Part shown: positions 29,638 through 38,537 of the stretch, in pieces
Numbering within the stretch: the stretch's first letter is position 1
Layout of the letters: every line of letters begins with the position of its first letter
From: Epithemia pelagica
Taxonomy: Eukaryota; Bacillariophyta; Bacillariophyceae; Surirellales; Surirellaceae
DNA: 64,000 nucleotides
NCBI GenBank assembly: GCA_946965045.2
Contig: OX337228.1
Span: 4,278,001 to 4,342,000 of the forward strand
Direction: 5' to 3'
Notes under the pieces: generated by a model
Told to the model about the DNA's origin: nothing
Seen by the model: only the letters and a program-made list of their open reading frames with translations
The model's database searches: none
Translations under genes and position numbers: made by a program

Positions 29638-31167
29638 CTAATCCTTGGTAACCTTTTCGGCATTCTTTTCTTTTTGATATGCCTGTTCCGCCTCGGCTCG
29701 AGTAGGTACATAACTGCTCAGTGTCCATGCTGTCTTCATCCACCCACATCCCACAATTGCACTCAACAAGGAAAGTTGATGGAGTCCGAAATTGCCCATG
29801 ACAGAGGTCAATCCTGACAAAGCCAGGGACATTAAAGATTTGCCGAATCGATATCCAAAAACACCAATTACCTCTTTACCGACGTATCGCGATTCAAAGT
29901 CCAATGGGACAAATACCATTTCATCTAACATTCTTCGAGCTGAGTATTCGCTGACTTTCATCACAAGCAACGAGGCGCTCACAATAAAGAGCGAAGGATC
30001 CTTTTGGAATGCTTGGAACAACACAGTCGCCAATGTAAATAATGGAATGACTCTCCAAGCATCACTTGGCTCAACGTTCTTCATGACGACCGGCATGAGA
30101 ACAAATTGGAGGAGCATTGTGATTACATTGATCAAAGCAAAGAAGATACCAACCCACCCAGCACGTTTCGTGTCGTCGGGGATGGCGGATCCCAAGCGCG
30201 CTACAAAGCATACATTGAGAAGGGTGGACAGACCTTGGCTGGCCAAAATCTCCATGAACAAGGCCCAAAGCACCGGAACACGTTGGAACAAATGAGAGGC
30301 CTTGTGTATGAGGGCGAATATAGAACTCTTTTCGCTCTTGCCGTGCTTTTTGTGATCGACTGGAGTGAAACCGTATTGATCAGCGACTTGATACGCCTTT
30401 TTCGCCCATATCAGAGATAAGAGAAGCATGACCCCAGTTCCAATCAATGTTCCTTCCAATCCAATTTTGTCCACCAAGGGCGGAACCGCCAAGCCTGCCA
30501 CCACACTTGCAATACTGGTCAGCCCAGCAATGGGACCAAACCATCTACCAGACTGCGATGGCGTCAGGGCGGAAGCCATAAAAGACCAGTATTGTGACGT
30601 AAGAAGTTGCACGTAGGATTCTCGAAAAATAAATAGTGGACCTGAAATCAGCTTGGCAGCTCGAATTCCAAAGAGCAGTGTTTTGGTTCGACTGAAGACG
30701 GCAATGCCCATGGCTGCTGCTATCACTGTGACAGCGCAAAGAGTGGTGGACTGAAGCAACGCTCCCCCAGGACCGAAGGTGTCCAATAAATTTCCATACA
30801 ACATAAGAAGGAGGATCGAAAAGGGCGATACAAAGGCCATGGCCAATGGAAAGGCTGCCGCAAAGCCCGCGTACCCTGTAGTTTCCGAAGTGAAAAGGGC
30901 AACAGTCACCGGACGTGCGAGAGAATATCCCAAATAATGACACGCCATAGCAATGGCCATGAAGGTCACAGCCTTGCCCTCAGGTGTCACCGCCTTGCCT
31001 AAAAACAATTCTTGTGTCATCGTGTCAGTCACTCCCGATAAATCCGTCAGGGTAGGCGATGACAACTCGCTCTCTGCACCCACGAGAGCAGCTCCACCAC
31101 GACCAATCGTCCATGCATGATGCAAACTCGGTATTATCGTCAATGCACTTGCAGCTGATCGGTCCAT
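29638..31167 (-). CDS. polytopic transporter, possibly NTT (ATP/ADP translocase)-like or MFS
   Basis: A 509-residue membrane protein with roughly ten to twelve hydrophobic segments, starting around AVTFMAIAMACHYLGYSLA and FAAAFPLAMAFVSPFSILLLMLYG. Two features recall the nucleotide transporter (NTT/ATP-ADP translocase) family rather than a plain MFS protein. One is the segment FESRYVGKEVIGVFGYRFGKSLMSLALS, close in pattern to the Lys..(D/G)..GYR.GKS stretch of NTTs. The other is an ESYVQLLTSQYWSFMASALTPSQSGRWFGPIAG helix-loop-helix. I cannot confirm the charged residues needed for nucleotide exchange. The frame is open to 31194, but the first ATG is at 31167. No clear plastid presequence is visible. 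It shares a roughly 1.1-kb upstream region, which contains a MITE-like element, with the divergent transporter gene at 32248. Transporter: confident. Family: tentative. Confidence 0.6.
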   Translation of the reverse strand: MDRSAASALTIIPSLHHAWTIGRGGAALVGAESELSSPTLTDLSGVTDTMTQELFLGKAVTPEGKAVTFMAIAMACHYLGYSLARPVTVALFTSETTGYAGFAAAFPLAMAFVSPFSILLLMLYGNLLDTFGPGGALLQSTTLCAVTVIAAAMGIAVFSRTKTLLFGIRAAKLISGPLFIFRESYVQLLTSQYWSFMASALTPSQSGRWFGPIAGLTSIASVVAGLAVPPLVDKIGLEGTLIGTGVMLLLSLIWAKKAYQVADQYGFTPVDHKKHGKSEKSSIFALIHKASHLFQRVPVLWALFMEILASQGLSTLLNVCFVARLGSAIPDDTKRAGWVGIFFALINVITMLLQFVLMPVVMKNVEPSDAWRVIPLFTLATVLFQAFQKDPSLFIVSASLLVMKVSEYSARRMLDEMVFVPLDFESRYVGKEVIGVFGYRFGKSLMSLALSGLTSVMGNFGLHQLSLLSAIVGCGWMKTAWTLSSYVPTRAEAEQAYQKEKNAEKVTKD

Positions 31168-31431
31168 TTCTCGCCGTCTCTTGATTTTCTCCAAATGGTC
31201 GTGGTCTATTAGATGGACCCGACATCAAATTTGGATCCAACGGAGGATCGCGATTGGCCATCGGAATCGGACGGGCTTTGGTCGCGAAAAAAATTTTCGT
31301 ATTTCGAAATTAAAAAAGTTTAAAAAATGGTGGTGCTCTAAAATTTAAATATGCCCCAAGAGTTGGCGAGACACCTGCCGGCTGCCGCAAGTGAAAAAGA
31401 CAACCAGAATTTGTCTTGAGCCTGAGATCAA

Positions 31432-32038
31432 GTAAGGGCTGGGTACTGGGTAAGCCGATCCATGTTCGGCTAAGTAGGCTCAGTACATTGAGCTACGTAG
31501 TACTATTTTCATCACTGTAACAAGTGGGGCGAATGGTCACAAATCGAAAACTTGCTGCCACGAGAAACAATGCAAATTGGAAGCCATCGCTCGACAATGG
31601 TGGAAGCCGTCACCCCCATGGCCATAACTTCCTCAATAATAGAGCTTGACTCGACCGCTTTGACAAAAAGACTATTTACTACTAGAGTGACTATGCTTTC
31701 AATTCGGTCGAGTCAGCATTGAAAAATGAGTGGGTTAGGAAGGTTTTTGGATTACATCACCAGTATACCTTTTGATCCAACGCGACAAATCTTCTGTAGC
31801 TGCAGAACACAGTAATACTAGCAAACTCAAACAACTTACAGTAGTAGGATGTTGATGCGATGCATCGGTAAATGCATGCGGCATCAACGGATCTTGCCGT
31901 CATCGTGGAGTGTTTTTGCATTTTTTCGGACTTCCCACCATTTCAGGTATGACGTGTACTATGGGATTTTATGTACGCTACGTAGCTTTTGTACTGAACC
32001 TACTTAGCCGAACATGGATCGGCTTACCCAGCCCTTAC
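31432..32038. mobile_element. MITE-like element with about 70-bp terminal inverted repeats
   Basis: A 607-bp non-coding element. The left end (31432 to about 31503) and the reverse complement of the right end (about 31970 to 32038) match over about 70 bp. Both start GTAAGGGCTGGGTA and share ATCCATGTTCGGCTAAGTAG and GCTACGTAG. The left copy has a 7-bp extra insert after GTAAGGGCTG and there are a few substitutions. The element is flanked on both sides by ATCAA (31427-31431 and 32039-32043), a candidate 5-bp target-site duplication. The interior has no credible coding frame. It sits between two divergent transporter genes, within their shared 5' region, and ends 209 bp before the start codon of the right-hand one. 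The superfamily is not assigned. Confidence 0.85.
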
Positions 32039-32247
32039 ATCAAAAGGGCACTTCCGTGTGCAGTGGAATGTGGCCTGGGCATCTTTTCGGATGGTTGCAT
32101 GACATGTTCATCAAGAGAGAAGAACAATCCTATGCATGGCGATCAAGAAGACAAGACGTCGGAAATCGCAACGTGAACACAAAACGCCGCTATCCCTGAA
32201 AACGAATAGTTGCCAGTTACAGATCCAAAATATTGACCATTGTGACC

Positions 32248-33842
32248 ATGACGGAATCGGAACGTCCAGCAGAAGACGAAAGGTCCTCGGATGAGTCTCC
32301 ACCCTCGTTGGCTCCAGAAGGCCCAACGACCGATAATGAACGAGGCCTTACTGGAATGGAGATGTGGAATCTGACTTTTGCCCTTTTGGCCTGGGCTTGT
32401 ACAGCCACAAACACAACTATCGGTAAGGAGGAGTAATAGTTTGGAGCCATGCACACACACAAAAACCCTACGTCATCTGGAGATTGTTTTCACACCACAT
32501 AAAGCTTGTTCATGTTGACATCAAAACAGTTGTTGGAACTAGCGCTGTGGTTCTGTTGTCTATTGGTGGTGACAGCAACTTGACATCTTTACCCTTGAGA
32601 ACTTTTTTCTTTGGCGCTGCCTTTGTGAGTTTGTTGGTAACACCATGGATCTTTGTAAAGTTCGGTCGAAAGAATGGATTTCTGGTGGGCATTGCCTTGG
32701 GACTCATTGGCACAGTCCTTGGATGTGCATGTATCGCTCTCGAATCAGTAGCACTCTTGGCCATTGCCATGGTCTTTTTTGGCATGGCAATGGGGGTAGG
32801 GTTTTTCCTTCGGTTCGCTGCTTTGGAATAAGTTCCACCCCATTGGCGGGCCAAGGCGGTTACTTTGGTTGTATCCGGGGGAGTATTGGCCGCATTTGCT
32901 GGGCCCGAGTCGGCTGAAGGAATGAGAGATGCCATTGGCGATGACGGTGACTTGAAATATGTGGGAAGCTTTGTCATGACGGGAGTTTTCAACTTGGCCA
33001 ATGCCTTGTTCACATGTCTCATTTTCTTCCCATCTGTACAGCCACCCGTGCCTCCCACCCAAAAAGCAAAATCCGCATCGGATGTCGCGAAAACCGAAGA
33101 ACTACCCACCTTATTCTCCCTATTGAAAACCCGTCATTTTGTTATCCCCATGCTGGTTTCTGCCATTGCCTGGGCCTCCATGGCGCTACCCATGTCGATT
33201 GTTCGGGTGGTAATGAAGGAAGCTGGGTTTAGTTCTCGGCAGTCACTGACGACCATTGAGCTTCACTTTGCTGGCATGTATTCCCCTGGGTTTGTGACGG
33301 GTACCTTAATTACACTTTTTGGACCCAAACGTATTGCTCTTGCGGGGATTGGAGTGTTCGGTATGGCGCTTGCCTTTAATTTCTCCGCCAATGAGAAAGG
33401 GGATAATGGCAGCAATTCAAGGATGGCAATTTGGGTTTTCGGCTTGTTCTTTGTTGGAGTAGCTTGGAATTTTTGTTTCACTGCTGCCACTGTATGGACA
33501 ACAGCATTGTACAAGCAAGTCCCCCCACTCAAGCCTAAAGTGCAGGCGGCGAACGATTTCCTGATGTTTCTATTAAGTGGTGCCTGGATTGTTTCTGCGT
33601 CGTACATTTACGAAGCAGGAGGAAGTGGAATGGAGGGATGGGACGTTCTCAACTGGGTTGTTGTTGGATTGGTAGGCTTGATGGGTATCATCATTGCTAT
33701 GGATTCCATCCTTGCAGGATTCGAGGGAGTAAAAGAGTCAACTTCACGGAGCGTGGATGAAGAAAATGACAACAATGATCATGTCCTCGATTATCGTGAC
33801 ACTGAAGCAAGGGAAATAGATGAGCCTGAGGATGGCGCTTAG
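32248..33842 (+). pseudogene. MFS transporter gene with an in-frame premature TAA
   Basis: Exon 1 (32248-32422) joins in phase 1 to exon 2 (from 32530) across a 107-bp intron (GTAAGG donor, AAAACAG acceptor), giving TNTTI|VVGTSAVVLL. The downstream frame reads through the MFS hallmark FVKFGRKNGFLVG and VGFFLRFAALE. It then meets TAA at 32829-32831, and continues in the same frame with VPPHWRAKAVTLVVSGGVLAAFAGPE for a further 337 codons to 33842. The stop sits in the middle of a stretch that in related MFS proteins is continuous (RFAA.E..PP..R..A..LV..G), so one base change has broken an otherwise intact gene of about 495 residues. No intron would remove the stop while keeping frame. Alternatives: sequencing error, a non-functional allele, or readthrough. 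Everything after the stop still looks under coding constraint, which suggests a recent change. The substrate is unknown. Confidence 0.75.
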
Positions 33843-34092
33843 TGGTTCTACAACGGTCACGAAAGTGCCTTCAGAGAGCCACTATGTATTGTTCGCAGCG
33901 CTACTTCGGAACTTGGGATAGGAACTACTATTACACCCGTAATGTCAATACTCAGTAATGTGTTCATACTAGCTTACACTGTAGCAACCAGTGACATGAA
34001 AGATTTTTCATGGCCGCAAGCGCGGTGGTCGTATGGATTGAAAACCAAGGAATAGGAATCCGTAACATTTGACTCCAACGTCGTCCACGAAT

Positions 34093-34481
34093 TTAATATT
34101 TGGCAGCATAGAGTGCGATCAACCCAGCGATGAACGGAATGGTGATGAAAGCCACGCCTGCGATGGCGATAGGAATCTTTTCTTCATCTGACATTTTGTC
34201 TGTGTTTCTAAAAGGCATCGAGATGAAGTAAGTAAGTCAGCCGAAATGTACTCTGACCAAGCAATGGACTTCACACATTCTCCCGATACTCACGTAGCGA
34301 AGAATTCCTCTGGTTCCGATTCTCGCGTCAAAGCATCTCGTTCCCTGTCCCCAAGAAAATCGTACAGAGGAGGAGCGGCCTGTCGTTCAATTGCCGTTGC
34401 CTTATGCTGAACTACAAAGGCATTACAGCTCAGAGCGAAGGCAAGCAGGGTAAGGCTTGCCAGAAACGTTGCGGACTTCAT
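34093..34481 (-). CDS. small plastid-targeted single-span protein, 100 residues (one intron)
   Basis: Two exons, 34294-34481 and 34093-34207, join in phase 2 across an 86-bp intron (GTGAGT donor, TTTTAG acceptor). The product begins with a signal peptide (KSATFLASLTLLAFALSCNA) and Phe immediately after the predicted site (CNA|FVVQHKA), the ASAFAP plastid signature. A second acidic part follows (PPLYDFLGDRERDA...ESEPEEFFATNTDKMSDEEK). It ends in one hydrophobic span (IPIAIAGVAFITIPFIAGLIALY) with AAKY at the C-terminus. The layout - lumenal or stromal acidic head, one C-terminal helix, about 80-residue mature form - resembles small nucleus-encoded thylakoid subunits of the photosystems. I cannot match it to a named subunit. 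The ATG at 34481 is chosen because it starts the signal peptide directly. The intron and joined frame are convincing. Confidence 0.8.
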
Positions 34482-35485
34482 TGCGGATGGTTTTGTTGTT
34501 TGCATCCAAAATGAAGATGACACAATGAAAAATAAGAACTGACTCACTGACTGTCTGTCATCAACAGATGCCCGCGGGCGAACACGGATGGGCGGCCAGC
34601 TACGCTACCGACTTCCGGGTTAGTTTTTAATGTCGTCCTGAAGAGTCGCCGAAGAGCACACCAACGAGATAGACGAATACAAATTGCCACCATGGACGGC
34701 ATTGTACCTTCTGAATTCCAGATCCCGCTTGTTTTTGTGGTGAGTTTGAAGAATGGACAGAATTTGAGAATTCACAAGCTCGATCGCGTCTCTCATCACC
34801 TTTTCGTTCCCCGTTCTTCTCATTCAAAGGTTGGCCTGGTGGGATTTTTGTTAGTGTTGCTCTTGTCCTCGATCTCCGTTCAAAAAGCAACAACGTCTCA
34901 GATTTCAACACAACAGAGTGCTCCAAGTACTACTCCGAATACTCGGCCAAATCGGAAAACTCGGAAGGAAGAATGAAGGGGATTGGACTCTAAGAATGGG
35001 CGAGTGGGCTTAGATCGATCCAACAACCCACAGATGGCACCCGAAGGCACACATATATGAATTTTTCACTAGTGGAATAATCGATCTTTGTTTTAAGCGT
35101 ATCAGTCAGTCATCTTGTGGCAAGACGGTAAACCCTTGGGGGACCCAGATCTGTTCGACGGGATCTCTGTAGAGGTAGAACACATGGTTATTGATCAACC
35201 AGCAAAAGAAATGACACTTTCTCCATCGATACCCTTCTGCATGCTTTCTACTTTCTTTTTCCACGTTTTGGTTGGCCGTAGGATTGGCTTGAAACTTGAA
35301 AACAGGAACGATTCATCCTGATCCAAACCAGTTACTGCTAGCTACCTAGCTAGAGAGGGATAGAGGATGATGCACACATGTAAGGTTTGCGCTATGTGTG
35401 CGTGGAGTGTAATGGAACCATGTTGTTCGCGAAACTTCGATATCTTTTCTTTTCCCTTTCTTTTTAAAAAGAAAGAAGGGAGACC
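34482..35485. other. intergenic region of about 1 kb
   Basis: This lies between the divergent small plastid protein gene and the RsmE-like gene and should hold both promoters. Short open frames occur on both strands (for example 34692-34976 plus) but have no recognisable product, start context or targeting signal. A polypyrimidine block lies at about 35447-35470, just before the next gene, and forms a small hairpin with the following purine stretch. Nothing else is supported. Confidence 0.45.
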
Positions 35486-36571
35486 ATGATCCTCGTTGCG
35501 TTCTTGACCTTTGCGGTTTCACACTTGATAGTCCGGCACCAATCGGATAAGCCGTTATCAAGAAGGTGGTTAAATCGATTTTTGTTTGATTCTTGTGAAG
35601 TTTGCTTCATGGACGAGGAGCAACAAACTTCCTTATCTCGAGGGTCGCATCCACCCGTTGTTACACTTGCTGCCGATGACTACAGAACGGTACATGCTGC
35701 GAAGATTCTGGGAGTCCGTAATAATGATAAGATTCGGGCTGGAATAGTTTCTTCAAAGGGTATCGATGGATCGCTCACTGATAGTGCCGTTGTTGAATGG
35801 GTCCCCCAAGGCAAGGTGAAAAAAGCTGAGCCACTTAAAAATGGAAACCCACCTGGTTTGCTGCGAATTCATTTACATGATCTGAGAGATGCAAGATCCA
35901 TTGAATCTACATCAAACGAGGATGCATTGACAGCAGATCCTGACCCAGTCAATGTCAGTCTGATCCTGGCCTTGCCTCGCCCTCTTCAATTGAACAGAAT
36001 CCTTCCTATGGTTTCACAAATGGGTGTAAGCGATTTAATTTTGACTGGTGCATCCAAAGTTCCCCGAGACTACTTTGGATCGCATTTGTTTCGAAAACCA
36101 CATATATTGCGAGAGAGACTAGTGGAAGGCCTTTGTCAAGCTGGTGATGTTCGGCTACCAAATCTAGTCATCCTTAAGCAACTCCATTTTCTTGCAGAGA
36201 GTGACATTAACACGGGAGAGTTTGACTTTGACCGCTCGGTCCTGGACCGTAAGTTTCCGTTAGATGAATATGCAAGGGTAGTGGCTCACCCGCTGCGTGT
36301 CTTGAGCACTCATGATGGTGCTTCTCGTACACAGCCAATCAGAATGGACCAAGTCAAGTTCCCAAAACCTAACAAGCCTAAGATTCTCTTGGCTATCGGT
36401 CCCGAGGGAGGGTGGGGAGAACCTGAAGAGATTGAGTGGTTCTTGTTACAGGGTTTTCAACATGTTACCTTGGGACCGCGAGTACTACGATCAGATTGTG
36501 CCGTTGTTAGTCTTCTTGCACTGGCACATCTCACCATATCTCGTCAACTCGATCAGGCATTAACACGATGA
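35486..36571 (+). CDS. RsmE-family 16S rRNA (uracil-N3)-methyltransferase
   Basis: A 361-residue SPOUT-class methyltransferase of the RsmE family, which methylates U1498 of bacterial-type 16S rRNA. The N-terminal PUA-like part includes HAAKILGVRNNDKIRAGI. The catalytic knot is clear: VSLILALPRPLQLNRILPMVSQMGVSDLIL, then ILLAIGPEGGWGEPEEIEWFLLQGFQHVTLGPRVLRSDCAVVSLLAL, containing the AdoMet-binding GPEGG loop and the LG.RVLR knot segment. A bacterial-type rRNA target implies action in plastid or mitochondrion. The first about 50 residues (hydrophobic, then Arg-rich RRWLNRFLFD) could be an organelle presequence, though without a clear Phe site. The start is an ATG at 35486. The protein is longer than bacterial RsmE (about 245 residues) because of this extension and an insert near residue 110-150. 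It is convergent with QTRT1, with 97 bp between the stops. Confidence 0.88.
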   Translation: MILVAFLTFAVSHLIVRHQSDKPLSRRWLNRFLFDSCEVCFMDEEQQTSLSRGSHPPVVTLAADDYRTVHAAKILGVRNNDKIRAGIVSSKGIDGSLTDSAVVEWVPQGKVKKAEPLKNGNPPGLLRIHLHDLRDARSIESTSNEDALTADPDPVNVSLILALPRPLQLNRILPMVSQMGVSDLILTGASKVPRDYFGSHLFRKPHILRERLVEGLCQAGDVRLPNLVILKQLHFLAESDINTGEFDFDRSVLDRKFPLDEYARVVAHPLRVLSTHDGASRTQPIRMDQVKFPKPNKPKILLAIGPEGGWGEPEEIEWFLLQGFQHVTLGPRVLRSDCAVVSLLALAHLTISRQLDQALTR

Positions 36572-36668
36572 GAGAATTCAACGGGAACTTCACTCTGTTC
36601 CAAGGAGGCTTGTACGATTAACTCGTTGTATTGCGAACGATACTTAACCGAGAAATGGAAAAGGGAAC

Positions 36669-38410
36669 TTATGGGTCCAACTTTATCCCTGCCGCAGACA
36701 ACGCTTCGACAACCCATTTGGGACATGGTTCACCACCGGCTTCTTTGCCAGGGACATGTGACTTAACAAAGGACTTCACAAAAGATGCATAGTTTCCATG
36801 GAGAATCGCCTTTCGCATGCTTCGAACAAGTGACATCATGTAGGCAAGATTATGATGAGTGATCAATTCTACGGCGAGGGGATTGTTAGCTTTCAGAAGA
36901 GAGTGTAACCGAGTGCGAGACACTCCATTGCGGCAAGCTTGGCAAACGCAATCCTTTTGAATAACGTCTGTGCTTAATGCTGCTTCTCGTGATCGGAGAC
37001 GGAGTGTTCCTGGGCACATTCCTGGTATTAGTGCAACTCCAAAGCGTGCTGTTCTTGTGGGATACACACAATCGTACATCTAGCAACAACATGGAATAAG
37101 TGCGAAACAGGAAGTCGACAGCGCTTTGCCCTCAACTCATAAGGAAACTTACGTCAACACCCAGTGCGGTACATACGACGAGATCAAGAGGGTAACCGAC
37201 CCCCATCAAGTAGCGAGGCTTATTATCAGGAAGGGCACGGCAACACTTCAAAGGACCCCTCATGTATAGTCAGAGCGAATCACGTCCCAGTCATATTTCA
37301 GACAGAAAATCTTACCTGATCAACCACACGCCAGAACGCATCCTTCTCTTCCCCACCAGCGAGTCCGCCAATGGCATACCCTGGAATTTGGTAATTGAGC
37401 TCTTCTTCCCTGTAGCGGAATCCGGCCAAGCACTGCTCACGAAGACCACCGAGGCTTGTGTCCAGACCACCTTGAACAATAGGAAACAAACTCTGTATGT
37501 TGGGCTTAGCGTGAGCTTTGTAACAGCGATCGTACCAACGCAATGTTCGATGTGTAGCGACTCGGAACCTTTCATCGTTTACTTCAACGCTTCAAATGAA
37601 CTGCTATCAGCTTTTAATCATCACAATGATAGAAGAAGTCTTGTTCACAACTTACCTCGACACAACATCATCAAGAGCCATTATTATATTTGCACTGATG
37701 TCGTTTTGGTATCGCATAGAATCTTCCGGTCGCAACAAAAGAATGTCTTTCTCCTTTGGGGGGTTCCCTTGCTTTGTGAAGGGGTTCTCGAAAGAAACTC
37801 CGTCCTCGCTCACTTCTGAAAGCTTCGCCAACGATACCATTTGGAAACCTCCAGAGTCCGTCAGCAGATTGTAAGAATTCTCGGACGATGTAGAGGGTAG
37901 ACCCTGAAAAGCATGGAGTCCCCCCATATCTTTGACCAACTCGGTCCCTGGTTGAATGGCAAGATGGTACGTATTAGCAAGAATGATTGGACACGAGAGA
38001 GCAGGATCGTTCACCAGATCACTTATTGCCACTCCCTTCAGGCAACCTTTGGTTCCAACAGGCATGAAGATCGGTGTCGGTATGCTTCGTTCTGATTTGT
38101 TTTCCTGACCAGGCTGTTTTTTAAGGTAGAGTGTGGTTGCTCGGGCTCGGCCACAAACCGCATGAACATGGCAGCATAGAGCGGGTGATTCACTCTCGAG
38201 TATCACCGGTTCGTCTTGATCCTCGACAGGAACCCGTGTTGTTTCTTGCGTTGGTTGATATTTCCCCCATGAAACACGACTGGTGAAATCCACCGAATGC
38301 AGCTCCGGAGGTAGGCTCCGTCCTGTTTCATCGCCATGGGAACGGGATGTTTCATTCTCGTCAAGGGATGACGCGGCAATTGAACGTTTTCTCGGTGTTT
38401 CCATAGACAT
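36669..38410 (-). CDS. QTRT1: queuine tRNA-ribosyltransferase catalytic subunit (four exons)
   Basis: The tRNA-guanine transglycosylase that swaps queuine into position 34 of GUN-anticodon tRNAs. Exons in coding order are 38410-37656, 37589-37316, 37245-37153 and 37079-36669, with introns of 66, 70 and 73 bp (all GTAAG donors), giving 510 residues. Family motifs: [35 protein letters not shown] (conserved Asp), [64 protein letters not shown] (the nucleophile Asp region across the last junction), and the zinc site [34 protein letters not shown]. The frame is open to 38428, but the first ATG is at 38410. An extra about 90-residue N-terminal region, Ser/Glu-rich, is of unknown use. All key residues are present. 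A LINE-like element begins about 120 bp upstream of the start. Confidence 0.93.
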
Positions 38411-38537
38411 CGAGAATACAACAACCAAGATGGTTCACTGATTTACAATAAAAAAATGTAGTGTTGTGTGTCTGGGGAAGCAACTTCAACAGAAAAGCGA
38501 CCCAACCAGACCCCCTTAGCCCTTTGCCTTTTGCCCG

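Noticed and set aside
32770-32835. An intron hiding the TAA in the MFS gene
   Set aside because: A GT...AG pair exists (GTAGGG to AATAAG, 37 bp), but it shifts frame and removes conserved residues.
34620-34976. Short frames on both strands in the 1-kb gap before the RsmE-like gene
   Set aside because: No motif, targeting signal or convincing start; composition is like non-coding sequence.
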